IMG/VR virus record: IMGVR_UViG_3300049734_000243
Coordinates: 1 to 49,971 of that record
Origin: a virus
Direction: 5' to 3' (one strand)
DNA: 49,971 nt
Both the position numbers and the translations under genes were made by a program. The notes beneath the pieces were generated by a model. It was given only the letters and a program-made list of their open reading frames with translations, searched no databases and was not told where the DNA came from. Position 1 is the stretch's first letter. Each line of letters starts with the position of its first letter. This document shows, one piece after another, positions 20,830 to 29,200 of this stretch.

Positions 20830-21354
20830 CTAGGTCCGTTTGATGGTCAGTGAGAGCGTGACGCGTGTGACCGTCGTCGCGCTATCGACGGTCACGCGGA
20901 TGATGTCTCCGGCGGCCAGCGCGATACTGAGGCCGGTCGCTTGGTTCTTCGCCGCACTCGATAGGTTCGGTTTGGTTCCCCACATCGTATCGGCGACCGT
21001 CGGCGGGAAGTTGGCATAACTGTCTTTCCACGTGTCGATCGTGATACTGCCGGACTGATCGCCGAACACACGCCACGCCGTGAGCGTACCGGCGAACGGG
21101 ATCTCGAGATCGCCCTTCACGCCGGTCGTAATCACCGCGCCGCCGCCGTCGATGACGAACGGCACCGCGACGAGCGACGCGTTAGGCTGGTCGAAGATGA
21201 CATCCCATCCGTCGTTGGTCGCGTTTCGCTTCTTGTGGATAGCGGGGGTCGTGTTCGTGTCGAGCCATTCGACGCCGGCGCCGACGGCAGCGGGGTCCGC
21301 CGTCTGGATGTAGCGTCCCTTATGGATCTGCGTCGCGAGTCGATGTTCAGGCAT
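20830..21354 (-). CDS. Tail fibre-like protein
   Basis: A 174-residue protein. The N-terminus resembles short phage fibre leaders (Ala-Ala-Val-Gly-Ala-Gly-Val-Glu-Trp-Leu-Asp-Thr). The C-terminal region is a beta-sandwich-like repeat with Gly-Asp-Ile-Ile-Arg-Val-Thr-Val-Asp-Ser, as seen in receptor-binding tips. No enzymatic motif. Confidence 0.6.
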   Translation of the reverse strand: MPEHRLATQIHKGRYIQTADPAAVGAGVEWLDTNTTPAIHKKRNATNDGWDVIFDQPNASLVAVPFVIDGGGAVITTGVKGDLEIPFAGTLTAWRVFGDQSGSITIDTWKDSYANFPPTVADTMWGTKPNLSSAAKNQATGLSIALAAGDIIRVTVDSATTVTRVTLSLTIKRT

Positions 21355-21360
21355 AGCAGC

Positions 21361-21597
21361 TCATTCCGAAATGATGTTGCCGTCTTCAGTCAGGAATTCC
21401 CCATCTTCAATGATGAACCCCGCGCCGACTTCCGACGCGGGCACCCATTTGAGAATCGGGCGTGTCGCGTCGTCCGGGTGCGGCGCGATCGTTAGGAAAT
21501 AGCCGGTCGTCGCCCAATCGGACGGCACCGCATCCATCGCGCCTGGATGGTGCGCGATGCCAGCGGGGAGCTCGTCTTGTCCAATCGGGTTCGCCAT
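21361..21597 (-). CDS. Small tail-region protein
   Basis: A 78-residue acidic protein. It ends with a Gly-Glu-Phe-Leu-Thr-Glu-Asp-Gly-Asn type repeat (Ile-Glu-Asp-Gly-Glu-Phe-Leu-Thr-Glu-Asp-Gly). It lies one base from its upstream neighbour. Probably structural or assembly-related; no family recognised. Confidence 0.55.
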   Translation of the reverse strand: MANPIGQDELPAGIAHHPGAMDAVPSDWATTGYFLTIAPHPDDATRPILKWVPASEVGAGFIIEDGEFLTEDGNIISE

Positions 21598-22818
21598 TTA
21601 CGGCGTCCCCCAGGTTGCCTTGAGTGCCGTCTCTACCGAGTTGAGGCCGGCCGTCGAATACGGCGCATCGTAACAGAGCTCGCGCGCCAGGAGCATCGAC
21701 AACCCGAGCCCGGTCCCGTAGTCGCCAACCCACATCTGCGTTGACTCTGTGATCTGCGGCGGGCAATCGTTGTCCGCGACGAGCACCCCATCCACGAATA
21801 GCCACCAATGGCCGATTCCGTAGTCGAACGCGAAACGGTAGATGTGCGGCGTCGACATGTCCCACGTATCAGGGACATTCTCATACGTGGGAAACCACAC
21901 GTGCGTATTGACGAACCCGCCCATCTCCGACGTACCGATGGCCGAGATGCCTTTCCCCTTCGGGTAGCCGTTCCCCTCAAGCACCGTGGCGACGTCGCCT
22001 CCGTCGATGCCGGAGGCGACGACGTAGTGTGTAAACGAGCTATTCGTCGGCGGACTGAACGCGATTTTATTATTGGCGCCGCTCCATTGGACGCACGGCT
22101 TCCCGCCCGGCCAGAGCGACGTCCGGAACTTGGGCGCAATCCCGCCGACGACGGCGCCATCGAGGTTCGACACGCTGTCGTCCGGCCACGTCGTGACGTC
22201 CTGGTTATCGGAGTGCGTGAGCGCGAGTGTTTCGGCGTTCAGGTCGTGGATTGGTGAGCCAAGGTCGCCTGATGGCGGCGTTGCGGGCGGCGCGAGCGGC
22301 GCATTCCGGAATTGTAGATGCACTTTCGACACGGACGGCGATGCGATGCCGTTGCCGCTCCGGCCCCGCACGCGCCAGATGAGATCCGCCGCCGACGCGG
22401 TCGGAATCGCGATCCACGAGCCTTTGCGCGCGCCGACGGCGTTGATAATGACCGGGATGGGTGCAGCGCTGACGCCCGGCTCGGTCCACGCCGAGCCGTC
22501 CGCGCTCCGCTCGGCAAACAACTCCGCCGCCGTCGATCCGGCCGCTGCTATATCCGCGATGACGCGCATCTGATTGGCCCATGACGCGTCGTACCATGGG
22601 CGCGCGAAGCCGAAATCGGTCGCTACGGCCGGCTGCGCGATGAGCGTCCGCACGCTGCCGCCGTCGAATATCGGGACCGTGACGACAGGCGGTTTGGTTG
22701 GTCCTGTCCCGCCCGGCGGTGGCCCGCCCTGCTCGCCCGTGCGCGTCGCGATGCCCGCCAGCTCGAGCGGCGTGACGTTCTCGGCGTCTTTGATCGGCGG
22801 TAGCGTGAGAATGGCCAT
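21598..22818 (-). CDS. Minor tail protein with LamG-like C-terminal domain
   Basis: A 406-residue protein from ATG 22818. Residues 1-60 are Pro/Gly-rich. A beta-domain with Ser-Thr-Ala-Ala-Glu-Leu-Phe lies at about 80-170. From about 190 a concanavalin-like lectin fold is apparent: Asp-Asp-Ser-Val-Ser-Asn-Leu, Val-Gln-Trp-Ser-Gly, His-Trp-Trp-Leu-Phe-Val-Asp-Gly-Val. It probably binds host surface glycan. The longer frame to 23199 lies inside the tip gene. Confidence 0.75.
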   Translation of the reverse strand: MAILTLPPIKDAENVTPLELAGIATRTGEQGGPPPGGTGPTKPPVVTVPIFDGGSVRTLIAQPAVATDFGFARPWYDASWANQMRVIADIAAAGSTAAELFAERSADGSAWTEPGVSAAPIPVIINAVGARKGSWIAIPTASAADLIWRVRGRSGNGIASPSVSKVHLQFRNAPLAPPATPPSGDLGSPIHDLNAETLALTHSDNQDVTTWPDDSVSNLDGAVVGGIAPKFRTSLWPGGKPCVQWSGANNKIAFSPPTNSSFTHYVVASGIDGGDVATVLEGNGYPKGKGISAIGTSEMGGFVNTHVWFPTYENVPDTWDMSTPHIYRFAFDYGIGHWWLFVDGVLVADNDCPPQITESTQMWVGDYGTGLGLSMLLARELCYDAPYSTAGLNSVETALKATWGTP

Positions 22819-22823
22819 CGTCG

Positions 22824-25364
22824 TTAGGCCGGCTGATAGTGAACGCCAGCCGACCACGCGATCGGATTGTCGGCGATGTCCAGAGCCACGAGGCGATACC
22901 ACATGTCGGTCGAGATACGCGCCATGTCGACGTATTCGCCCGATGCCACACTCGCCGACGTGTGATACTCGGCCCACGCGTCGCTGAGGCCGTTGTCGTT
23001 CGACTCCTGTATCTGAACCTGCGCCGCGCCCGACGTCGTACAGATCCACCGGAACAACAGGACCGGAATGGCCACCGTGCCGTTGGTCCCGCCGCGAAGC
23101 TCGACCTTCGGCGTGTCGTCCACGAATTCGGGCGGATCGGTGCCGCCGGATCCGGGATTCGGGATACCCGCAAACCAGACCCACGGCGACTCGGCCCACA
23201 CATCTGGATCGAGTGTCGAATAGGCGACCAGCTTATACCACTTGGGGCCGATGTCCGGGTCCACCGCGATAAACGGCGTGAATGGCGGGCCGGCCATCGT
23301 CCCGAACGCCGCCGTCGACACGCGATCGAACGACTTGTACGCGGCCATCCGGTTCGCGCCGGTGACGTTCGACGTGCCTTCCATGTAGACCTGCGGCACG
23401 CCGCCGATGAGCTGCGCGACCGGCCCGACCGTGAACATCGGCGTTGTCGGAAGCGGCGCGTTCCCGGTCACGAATCGGAGCTTCGGCCCGCTGACCCCCC
23501 ACGTCTCGCCGATGTTCAGGATGAACGTCTCATACTGGTAGGAATTGAACGGCTCCAACCCGGTATCGAGGAACGTCACCGGGTCCGTATTCGTGCCGAT
23601 CATCAGCCGGAATACGACCTGACCGTTGCGGGTGATGATGAGCCAGTTGTTGCCTAACGTCGGCTCCAGATCGTCCGGCGTGACCGTGACGGCGTATTGC
23701 GATTGTGTCGGGTCACTGGTCACGTTCATCGACACGACCGTGCCGTCGAGCGGCGTCGGCGTCGGGTCGACGGCTTGGACGGCAACCGGCCAGATGACTT
23801 CCTTGCTCGGTCGGCCTAGGTCGGAATAGCCGACGAAGACGAGCCGCTTATAAAAGCTCTTGCGCGTCGAAAACCGGATGAGCGCGGCAAAATTGGGGTC
23901 GGTCCCTTCGACGCCTTCCGGCCGCCGGAACCGGCCCATCACTTCGCGGACGTTCGATTGCTGGACCGAGAACGTTGGCCCGTCGGCCAGTTCGGCGAAG
24001 ACGCCTAGTTCGGCCATCCCGGCATTAAAGCGAACGAGCGCCCACAATCCGCCGTCGTAATCCCCGTCGTCGCCCGCGCCGTAGCTATGCGCCTCGGCTA
24101 CGACGAAGTCGACTTGCGGCGCGGGCGGGATGGCCGGCGTCTGCGGTCCCGGTCCCTGACGACGGATCCACTCGAGATACGCGCCCGCGGGCGTGCCGCG
24201 GCACTGCCACTGCGTGGTGCCGTGCCCCCGGGTCATCAGGTCGTGTACGATGCCGAACACGGCGAGCCGCTGTGTCGTGTCGTAGTGAACCGCGTTGCCG
24301 ATGAAGTCGTACAGGTCCGCGATCTCGCTGGGCCAGAACAGCGTCGACGTGACGACGTGATCAAACTTCGGAGTGCTCAGGTCCGCCAGCGCGGCGTCGA
24401 CCATCGCCTGCAGCTCGTCGAACGTGTCGATCGGGCTGGTCGCGTTCTCCGAGAACTTCATGTAGCGCTCGATGTTCCCGAACGCCGCGATGCTCGCAGG
24501 ATCTCTGGCGAACGTCGTAATCACACCGCCCGTGGCCGCGTCGATCGCTTCGCCTTCGATGTAGTTTCGGACGTTCGACACGTCGAGCGACGCGCCATCG
24601 ACCGCGAGATAGATCGTCGGACTGATTGTGGTGTCGGCGGTCGCCTTGGCTCGGTTCGGGTCGAGGATCCCCGTTTTCATGAGCCCATCCGACGGGTCGT
24701 ACACGTCGCGCACCATGTAGCCGGTCGAGAGCGCGAGCGTCACGAGCGCGTCCATCACGGACACTTGATATGGAGTGAACTCCGTCACCGTGAACGCCGG
24801 CGCAACCGGGATGTAGAGCGACGGGACGGGCGCAGGCAGGTTGTCCGTGACGATTTGTTGCGCCACGTCTTCGAACGCGCCCGCATAGGTGCGCTTGACG
24901 CGGATGGTGGAATCCATGAGGCGCGCCCCGACTGAGCGCCCCTCGAGCTGCATCGGATCGGATGTGAAATCCGGTTTGTCGAGATAGCCGTGCGCCAGTT
25001 CTTTCCAGTCGCCGGACACGATGGCCGCGCCGTTGGCGACCACGGCGACTGATACCCGCCACTCGCGCGCCGCCTGGATCGCTGGCGCCGGCGCTAACGT
25101 GTCGTCGACGTTGAGTATTGAATCGCCGCGGAGCGGCGAGAGCGATTCCGTCGCGAGCTCGCCATCGCGTTTGACGGACGCCTGCAGCGACCACACCGGA
25201 GTGTCGACGTTCGTCGAGAGGACCGCGCCGATGAAATAGTCTTTCGCGCTCAGGTTCGTGTAATCCTTCCACGTGCCCGACGCGTTTTTTATCTCGAGCT
25301 TTGCGTAAACGTTCGGCCGGTCGGAGTTGAGGACCGTCAGCTCCGGACCACTGATCGTTCTCAC
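22824..25364 (-). CDS. Tail tip / central fibre protein with FN3-like domains
   Basis: An 846-residue protein that follows the distal tail gene. The N-terminal 400 residues are mixed alpha/beta and resemble a baseplate-hub or Tal-type protein. From about 410 to 846 there are several FN3-like beta-sandwiches (Pro-x-Pro linkers, Val-Thr-Val-Thr-Pro-Asp-Asp, Trp-Tyr-Lys-Leu-Val-Ala, Trp-Tyr-Arg-Leu-Val-Ala). This domain order is usual for the siphovirus tip protein (gpJ/Tal role) that plugs the tail and contacts the receptor. Exact hub family not assigned. Confidence 0.75.
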   Translation of the reverse strand: MRTISGPELTVLNSDRPNVYAKLEIKNASGTWKDYTNLSAKDYFIGAVLSTNVDTPVWSLQASVKRDGELATESLSPLRGDSILNVDDTLAPAPAIQAAREWRVSVAVVANGAAIVSGDWKELAHGYLDKPDFTSDPMQLEGRSVGARLMDSTIRVKRTYAGAFEDVAQQIVTDNLPAPVPSLYIPVAPAFTVTEFTPYQVSVMDALVTLALSTGYMVRDVYDPSDGLMKTGILDPNRAKATADTTISPTIYLAVDGASLDVSNVRNYIEGEAIDAATGGVITTFARDPASIAAFGNIERYMKFSENATSPIDTFDELQAMVDAALADLSTPKFDHVVTSTLFWPSEIADLYDFIGNAVHYDTTQRLAVFGIVHDLMTRGHGTTQWQCRGTPAGAYLEWIRRQGPGPQTPAIPPAPQVDFVVAEAHSYGAGDDGDYDGGLWALVRFNAGMAELGVFAELADGPTFSVQQSNVREVMGRFRRPEGVEGTDPNFAALIRFSTRKSFYKRLVFVGYSDLGRPSKEVIWPVAVQAVDPTPTPLDGTVVSMNVTSDPTQSQYAVTVTPDDLEPTLGNNWLIITRNGQVVFRLMIGTNTDPVTFLDTGLEPFNSYQYETFILNIGETWGVSGPKLRFVTGNAPLPTTPMFTVGPVAQLIGGVPQVYMEGTSNVTGANRMAAYKSFDRVSTAAFGTMAGPPFTPFIAVDPDIGPKWYKLVAYSTLDPDVWAESPWVWFAGIPNPGSGGTDPPEFVDDTPKVELRGGTNGTVAIPVLLFRWICTTSGAAQVQIQESNDNGLSDAWAEYHTSASVASGEYVDMARISTDMWYRLVALDIADNPIAWSAGVHYQPA

Positions 25365-25367
25365 GCG

Positions 25368-25730
25368 TTACACCTCGGCAAGCCGCAGCGCGAGTCGACG
25401 CTTCGGCGAGGCGACACTCGAGACCTTCACGAACTCGCGGTTCGTGATCGTGACCTGACACGTCACCGCGGGGCCGTTGTTGGTGAAACTGCCCGAGCAC
25501 GCCACGAACGCGCCGCCGTCAGGCGATCCGATCACCGACAGCAGGGTGTTCTCCTCGGCGAACGTCATCGCGCGCGTGGTGTACGCCCAGTTCCGTTTCG
25601 CCGCTCGCCTGGTGCTACGGAGATTGCCGGCGAACGTCCGCATTGTCTCACCAACGACGTCCGATTCCGGCTGGCTCGCCGAATCGCTTCGTACGTCCAC
25701 CACGACGGACCCGACGACTAGGAAGCTCAT
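25368..25730 (-). CDS. Distal tail (Dit-like) or tail-terminus protein
   Basis: A 120-residue beta-rich protein just after the tape measure and before the tip gene, where distal tail proteins lie. It has Trp-Ala-Tyr-Thr-Thr-Arg-Ala-Met-Thr-Phe-Ala-Glu-Glu-Asn and a strand pair near the end. Short for a full Dit, so it may carry only the core ring domain. It lies three bases before the tip gene. Confidence 0.6.
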   Translation of the reverse strand: MSFLVVGSVVVDVRSDSASQPESDVVGETMRTFAGNLRSTRRAAKRNWAYTTRAMTFAEENTLLSVIGSPDGGAFVACSGSFTNNGPAVTCQVTITNREFVKVSSVASPKRRLALRLAEV

Positions 25731-25783
25731 GAGCGAACCCTCACGTCTTTACAGCCGCCGTTGAGTGCGCCAATGTCTCTGCC

Positions 25784-26281
25784 ATGCGCGATTCCCGTCT
25801 TACCACATTGTGGGTTGTCGGCATGGTCGCGACCGCGTGCAGCACCGGCACCAGTGCTGCCCCAGCTCCCGCGGCTGCGCCGCAGTACGCGCCGATCGAG
25901 ACGGTGACCGTGCGCGCAGCTCCGGGAGAGGTGACGCGGCGACTCGTCGCGCTGTACGCCGCCGATGGCATCACCGTCGCCTCGAACACGGGCGGCACAG
26001 TCACGACGGCACCGGTGCAGACGGTGGCCCTCTCGGCTGGCGCCGGCGCGACACGCGCGACGGGCAGTGTGGCGTACTTCTACCGCGCCACGATCGCGGG
26101 TGACTCCGTCTCGCTCGTCACGCTCGCCCTCTGGGGTCGCTTCGTGACACGAAGTGGCGCGGATCCCGAATCGCCGCCGAGCGAGAATCCCGTCACGGCC
26201 CAATGCGCAGAGGCGGCGCAGTGTGCGCCGTTCCTCGCCCGCATGCGCGGCCACGCGGCGAAGCTGAGGACGGGACCGTAG
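25784..26281 (+). CDS. Lipoprotein of unknown function on the opposite strand of the tail module
   Basis: A 165-residue protein. A lipoprotein signal peptide (about 1-20) ends in Val-Ala-Thr-Ala-Cys, a lipobox with the lipidated Cys near position 20, then an Ala/Pro linker and a beta-rich domain with Val-Thr-Val-Arg-Ala-Ala and a C-terminal Cys pair. It is the only plus-strand gene within the tail genes and is convergent with the tape measure (four bases apart). Lone opposite-strand lipoproteins in temperate phages are often morons expressed from the prophage that alter the envelope or block superinfection. That role is inference. Style suggests a Gemmatimonadota-type host. Confidence 0.8.
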   Translation: MRDSRLTTLWVVGMVATACSTGTSAAPAPAAAPQYAPIETVTVRAAPGEVTRRLVALYAADGITVASNTGGTVTTAPVQTVALSAGAGATRATGSVAYFYRATIAGDSVSLVTLALWGRFVTRSGADPESPPSENPVTAQCAEAAQCAPFLARMRGHAAKLRTGP

Positions 26282-26285
26282 CACG

Positions 26286-29200
26286 TCAGGTCGGCAAGAG
26301 GTTGACCGTCTTACGAACCTCGGGATTCGCGCTCGCTTTCGCGCGCCGCCGGAGCTCGGTCACCACTTCGGTTGTGATCTGCACGGCGTCCTTGTCCCGC
26401 CCGTCGATCTGAATCGTCGGCGCGAACGTTACGGTGCCGACGGTGGTAACGGCTGTCGCGCCCGCGGGTATCGGCGTCGGGACCGGCGTCGGCGTCGCCA
26501 AGAGTTGGCGGCGCAATGCCGGATCCTGCGTGGCATGGAACCGCGCGCGCTCGAGATTGAAGTCGCGGAACCCCTTGACCACGTTCACCAGCTCGCCCGT
26601 CGCCGCGCGCGACGCTTCGGCCATGTCATCGAGCGCGTTGTCGGCGCCGACGATGGTTTGCACGAAGTCCTCGACCGATTCGAATCCTTGCAGGAACGGC
26701 GTGAGGTCGATACCGGCGGCGCGTGCGCTCGCGATGAAGTCGAAGAGCTCGCGCAAAGCCTGCTCGGCCATTTGCCGGCCGGCTGGCGTGCTGACATCGA
26801 TGGCGGCCAGGAATCGCTCGAAGAGCTGCGGCGCGAATTGGCGTATCTGCTCGGCCGCGTCGCGGAACACGTCCTGTGGCCCTTCGAGTTCGAATATCTC
26901 GCGTCGCGCGTCTTGAAGCGTCCGCAGGTCAGAGAGCGTGTCTTCGAAGTTGGCCGCCGCCCGCGCCGCCAGTTCGATTGCTTCCGCGAGCTGATCCAAT
27001 CCCAGCGCTGAGATGCGGCCCTTGGCGTCCGTGATCGTGATACCGAATTGCTCGGCGCGACGCTTCAGGTCGAAGATGCTCGAGCCAGCGGCGCGCAATT
27101 CAGCATCCAGTCCTTCGACATCACGGAACCCGCGCTGGAACCCGGACGTGCCGCGGCGCGCGCTGAGGATGGCCGACTCCTGAATGATGCGGGACGTGGC
27201 CGTGAATTCGCCGATCGTGTCGCCGAACCCTTGCAAGTCCTGACTCAGCCGAGCGAGCTGCTCGTTGTTCTCTTTCAGGATGGCGTTATTCGCGCGTTGC
27301 GTTTCGTTACCGGTAATGGCGTTGAACGCCGTCCGGCCAAGATTCACGGCGGCGGCGAGCAGATCACCGATCGCGGGGATGGCCTTGAGAATGTTCGTGA
27401 CGGATCCGAAGATGCCGCCGGAGTCTTTGAGCGACTCCGCCGTGTCCGCGACGTTCCCGAGGGCACGCGCCAATTGCGCCGCGTCGTCGATCGACTGGAC
27501 GATCTCCCGGTCGAAGATGCCCATCGCGTTCGCTGCGTTCGCGATGCTCCCGGCGGCATCGGCGACATCGAAAAACGTCTGCGTGGCCGTCCGCGCGTCG
27601 TCCGTCAGTCCCGTGACGACCAGGCCTAACGCCTCGGCCTGCCGCCGGAGCTCGGCCAGCTTTCGCGCCTTGATGTCATCCGCCTCAGCGCTCCGGAGAA
27701 TGACATCGGCCGCGGCGCGGAACGTTCGCGTCAGGTTCGCCATCTGCGCGTCGAGCACGCGCGTCGCGTCGGCCACTTGTTGCTGTGAGCCGAACATCTG
27801 GGCGAACACCTTCTGATTTTGCGCGGCTTCAGCGCCCTGCACGGCCCGCCGGATCGACTCGTTGAATATCTGCTGATCGATCCCGACGGGAATCTCGAGC
27901 TTCTGCGCGGGCGACACGAGGACCTTGTCGATAATGCCAGTGAGCCGTACCGGGCCGACGTCCGGTACCGTGCCGCCCAACTTCCGGCGCGTCAGCTCGA
28001 TGCTTACGGCGTCGATGTCTGTCAGCGTGCGGAGCATCGCCGCCAGTTCGTTCGACGTCTCGGAGACGGTGTTCCCGTGGATCTTCGACAGCCGCGCCAG
28101 CTCGTCGTAGAGTGGAATCGCCTTGGCGACGGCGGCGTTCTGGAGGTCGGCATTTCCGGCCGACCGGTCGAACGCGTCACGGATGACGTTGACCTGTGCG
28201 GCGAGTTCCTTCACGGCGTCTTCCGCATCCTGTGTCTTAGCCGTGATCGTGATGACGGGTTGCTTGAACGTCGTCACCGTCGGCAACGCCTGGAGCGCCG
28301 CCCGGATCTTGTCGAAGTCTTCCTGCCGCTGATTCAGCTCCGGCTTGAGTTTCTTGAGTTCTGCGTTGAGCCGGTTGAACTCCTGCACCGCGGCGAAATC
28401 GCGGCGGCTACCCAATGCCTGTAGCTGCGCCTCGAGCGATGCGACTTCCGTCCGGAGATCCTTGAGACCCTTGATCGTCTTGACGTTCAGGTTCTCATCG
28501 AGCGTGACCGTGCCGAAGTCGATGCGTTGGAGCTGGGACACCAGCCCCTGCGCGTCGACCGACTCGACCATGTTCCGCGTCTCGTCGACGAACTTCTTCC
28601 GCGTTTCCTCGATTTCGTCGCGCGTCTTGTTGAACATGTCGAGGATGGCCGCCGTGCCGGCCGCGACGCCGGACACAATCAACCCCTTGGGACCGAAGAA
28701 CGCCGCGAACGATGCCAACGCGCGGAGTGCCGTCCGGACGCCCGACGCGCCGGCTTCGCCGCCCCTCGCCAACGCCTCGAGCCCGAACCCAATGCCGACC
28801 AGAGCCGGGCCAGCGCGGGTCATGATTTGGGTCATCGACTTGCCGGCGATCGTGATTTGATCGATGGCCCGCTTCGTCTGATGCGCTTGCTGCGTAATGC
28901 CGCCCAGGTCGATGACGCCGGCACCGAACCGCGGCGTGGCGCTGCCAGCCGTCCGGATCGCGTTGGCCGCACTCCTGGCCGCGCGTTCCTGTTCGCGGAA
29001 CGATTGCGTCGTCTTGTCGATGATGCCGTCGAGCCGGTTCAGCTCATTGCTCGCGAGCTTCACATCGACGGCCTGCCGACGAATCGCGTTGGCCTCGTCG
29101 AGCCACGCGGCGCGGGCCTTCCGGCTCGTGCCGTCGACCTGCGCGCCGTAGGCAGCGAGCTGCGCGATGTCGTTGATGAGCTCTTTCCGGACCTGTGCGC

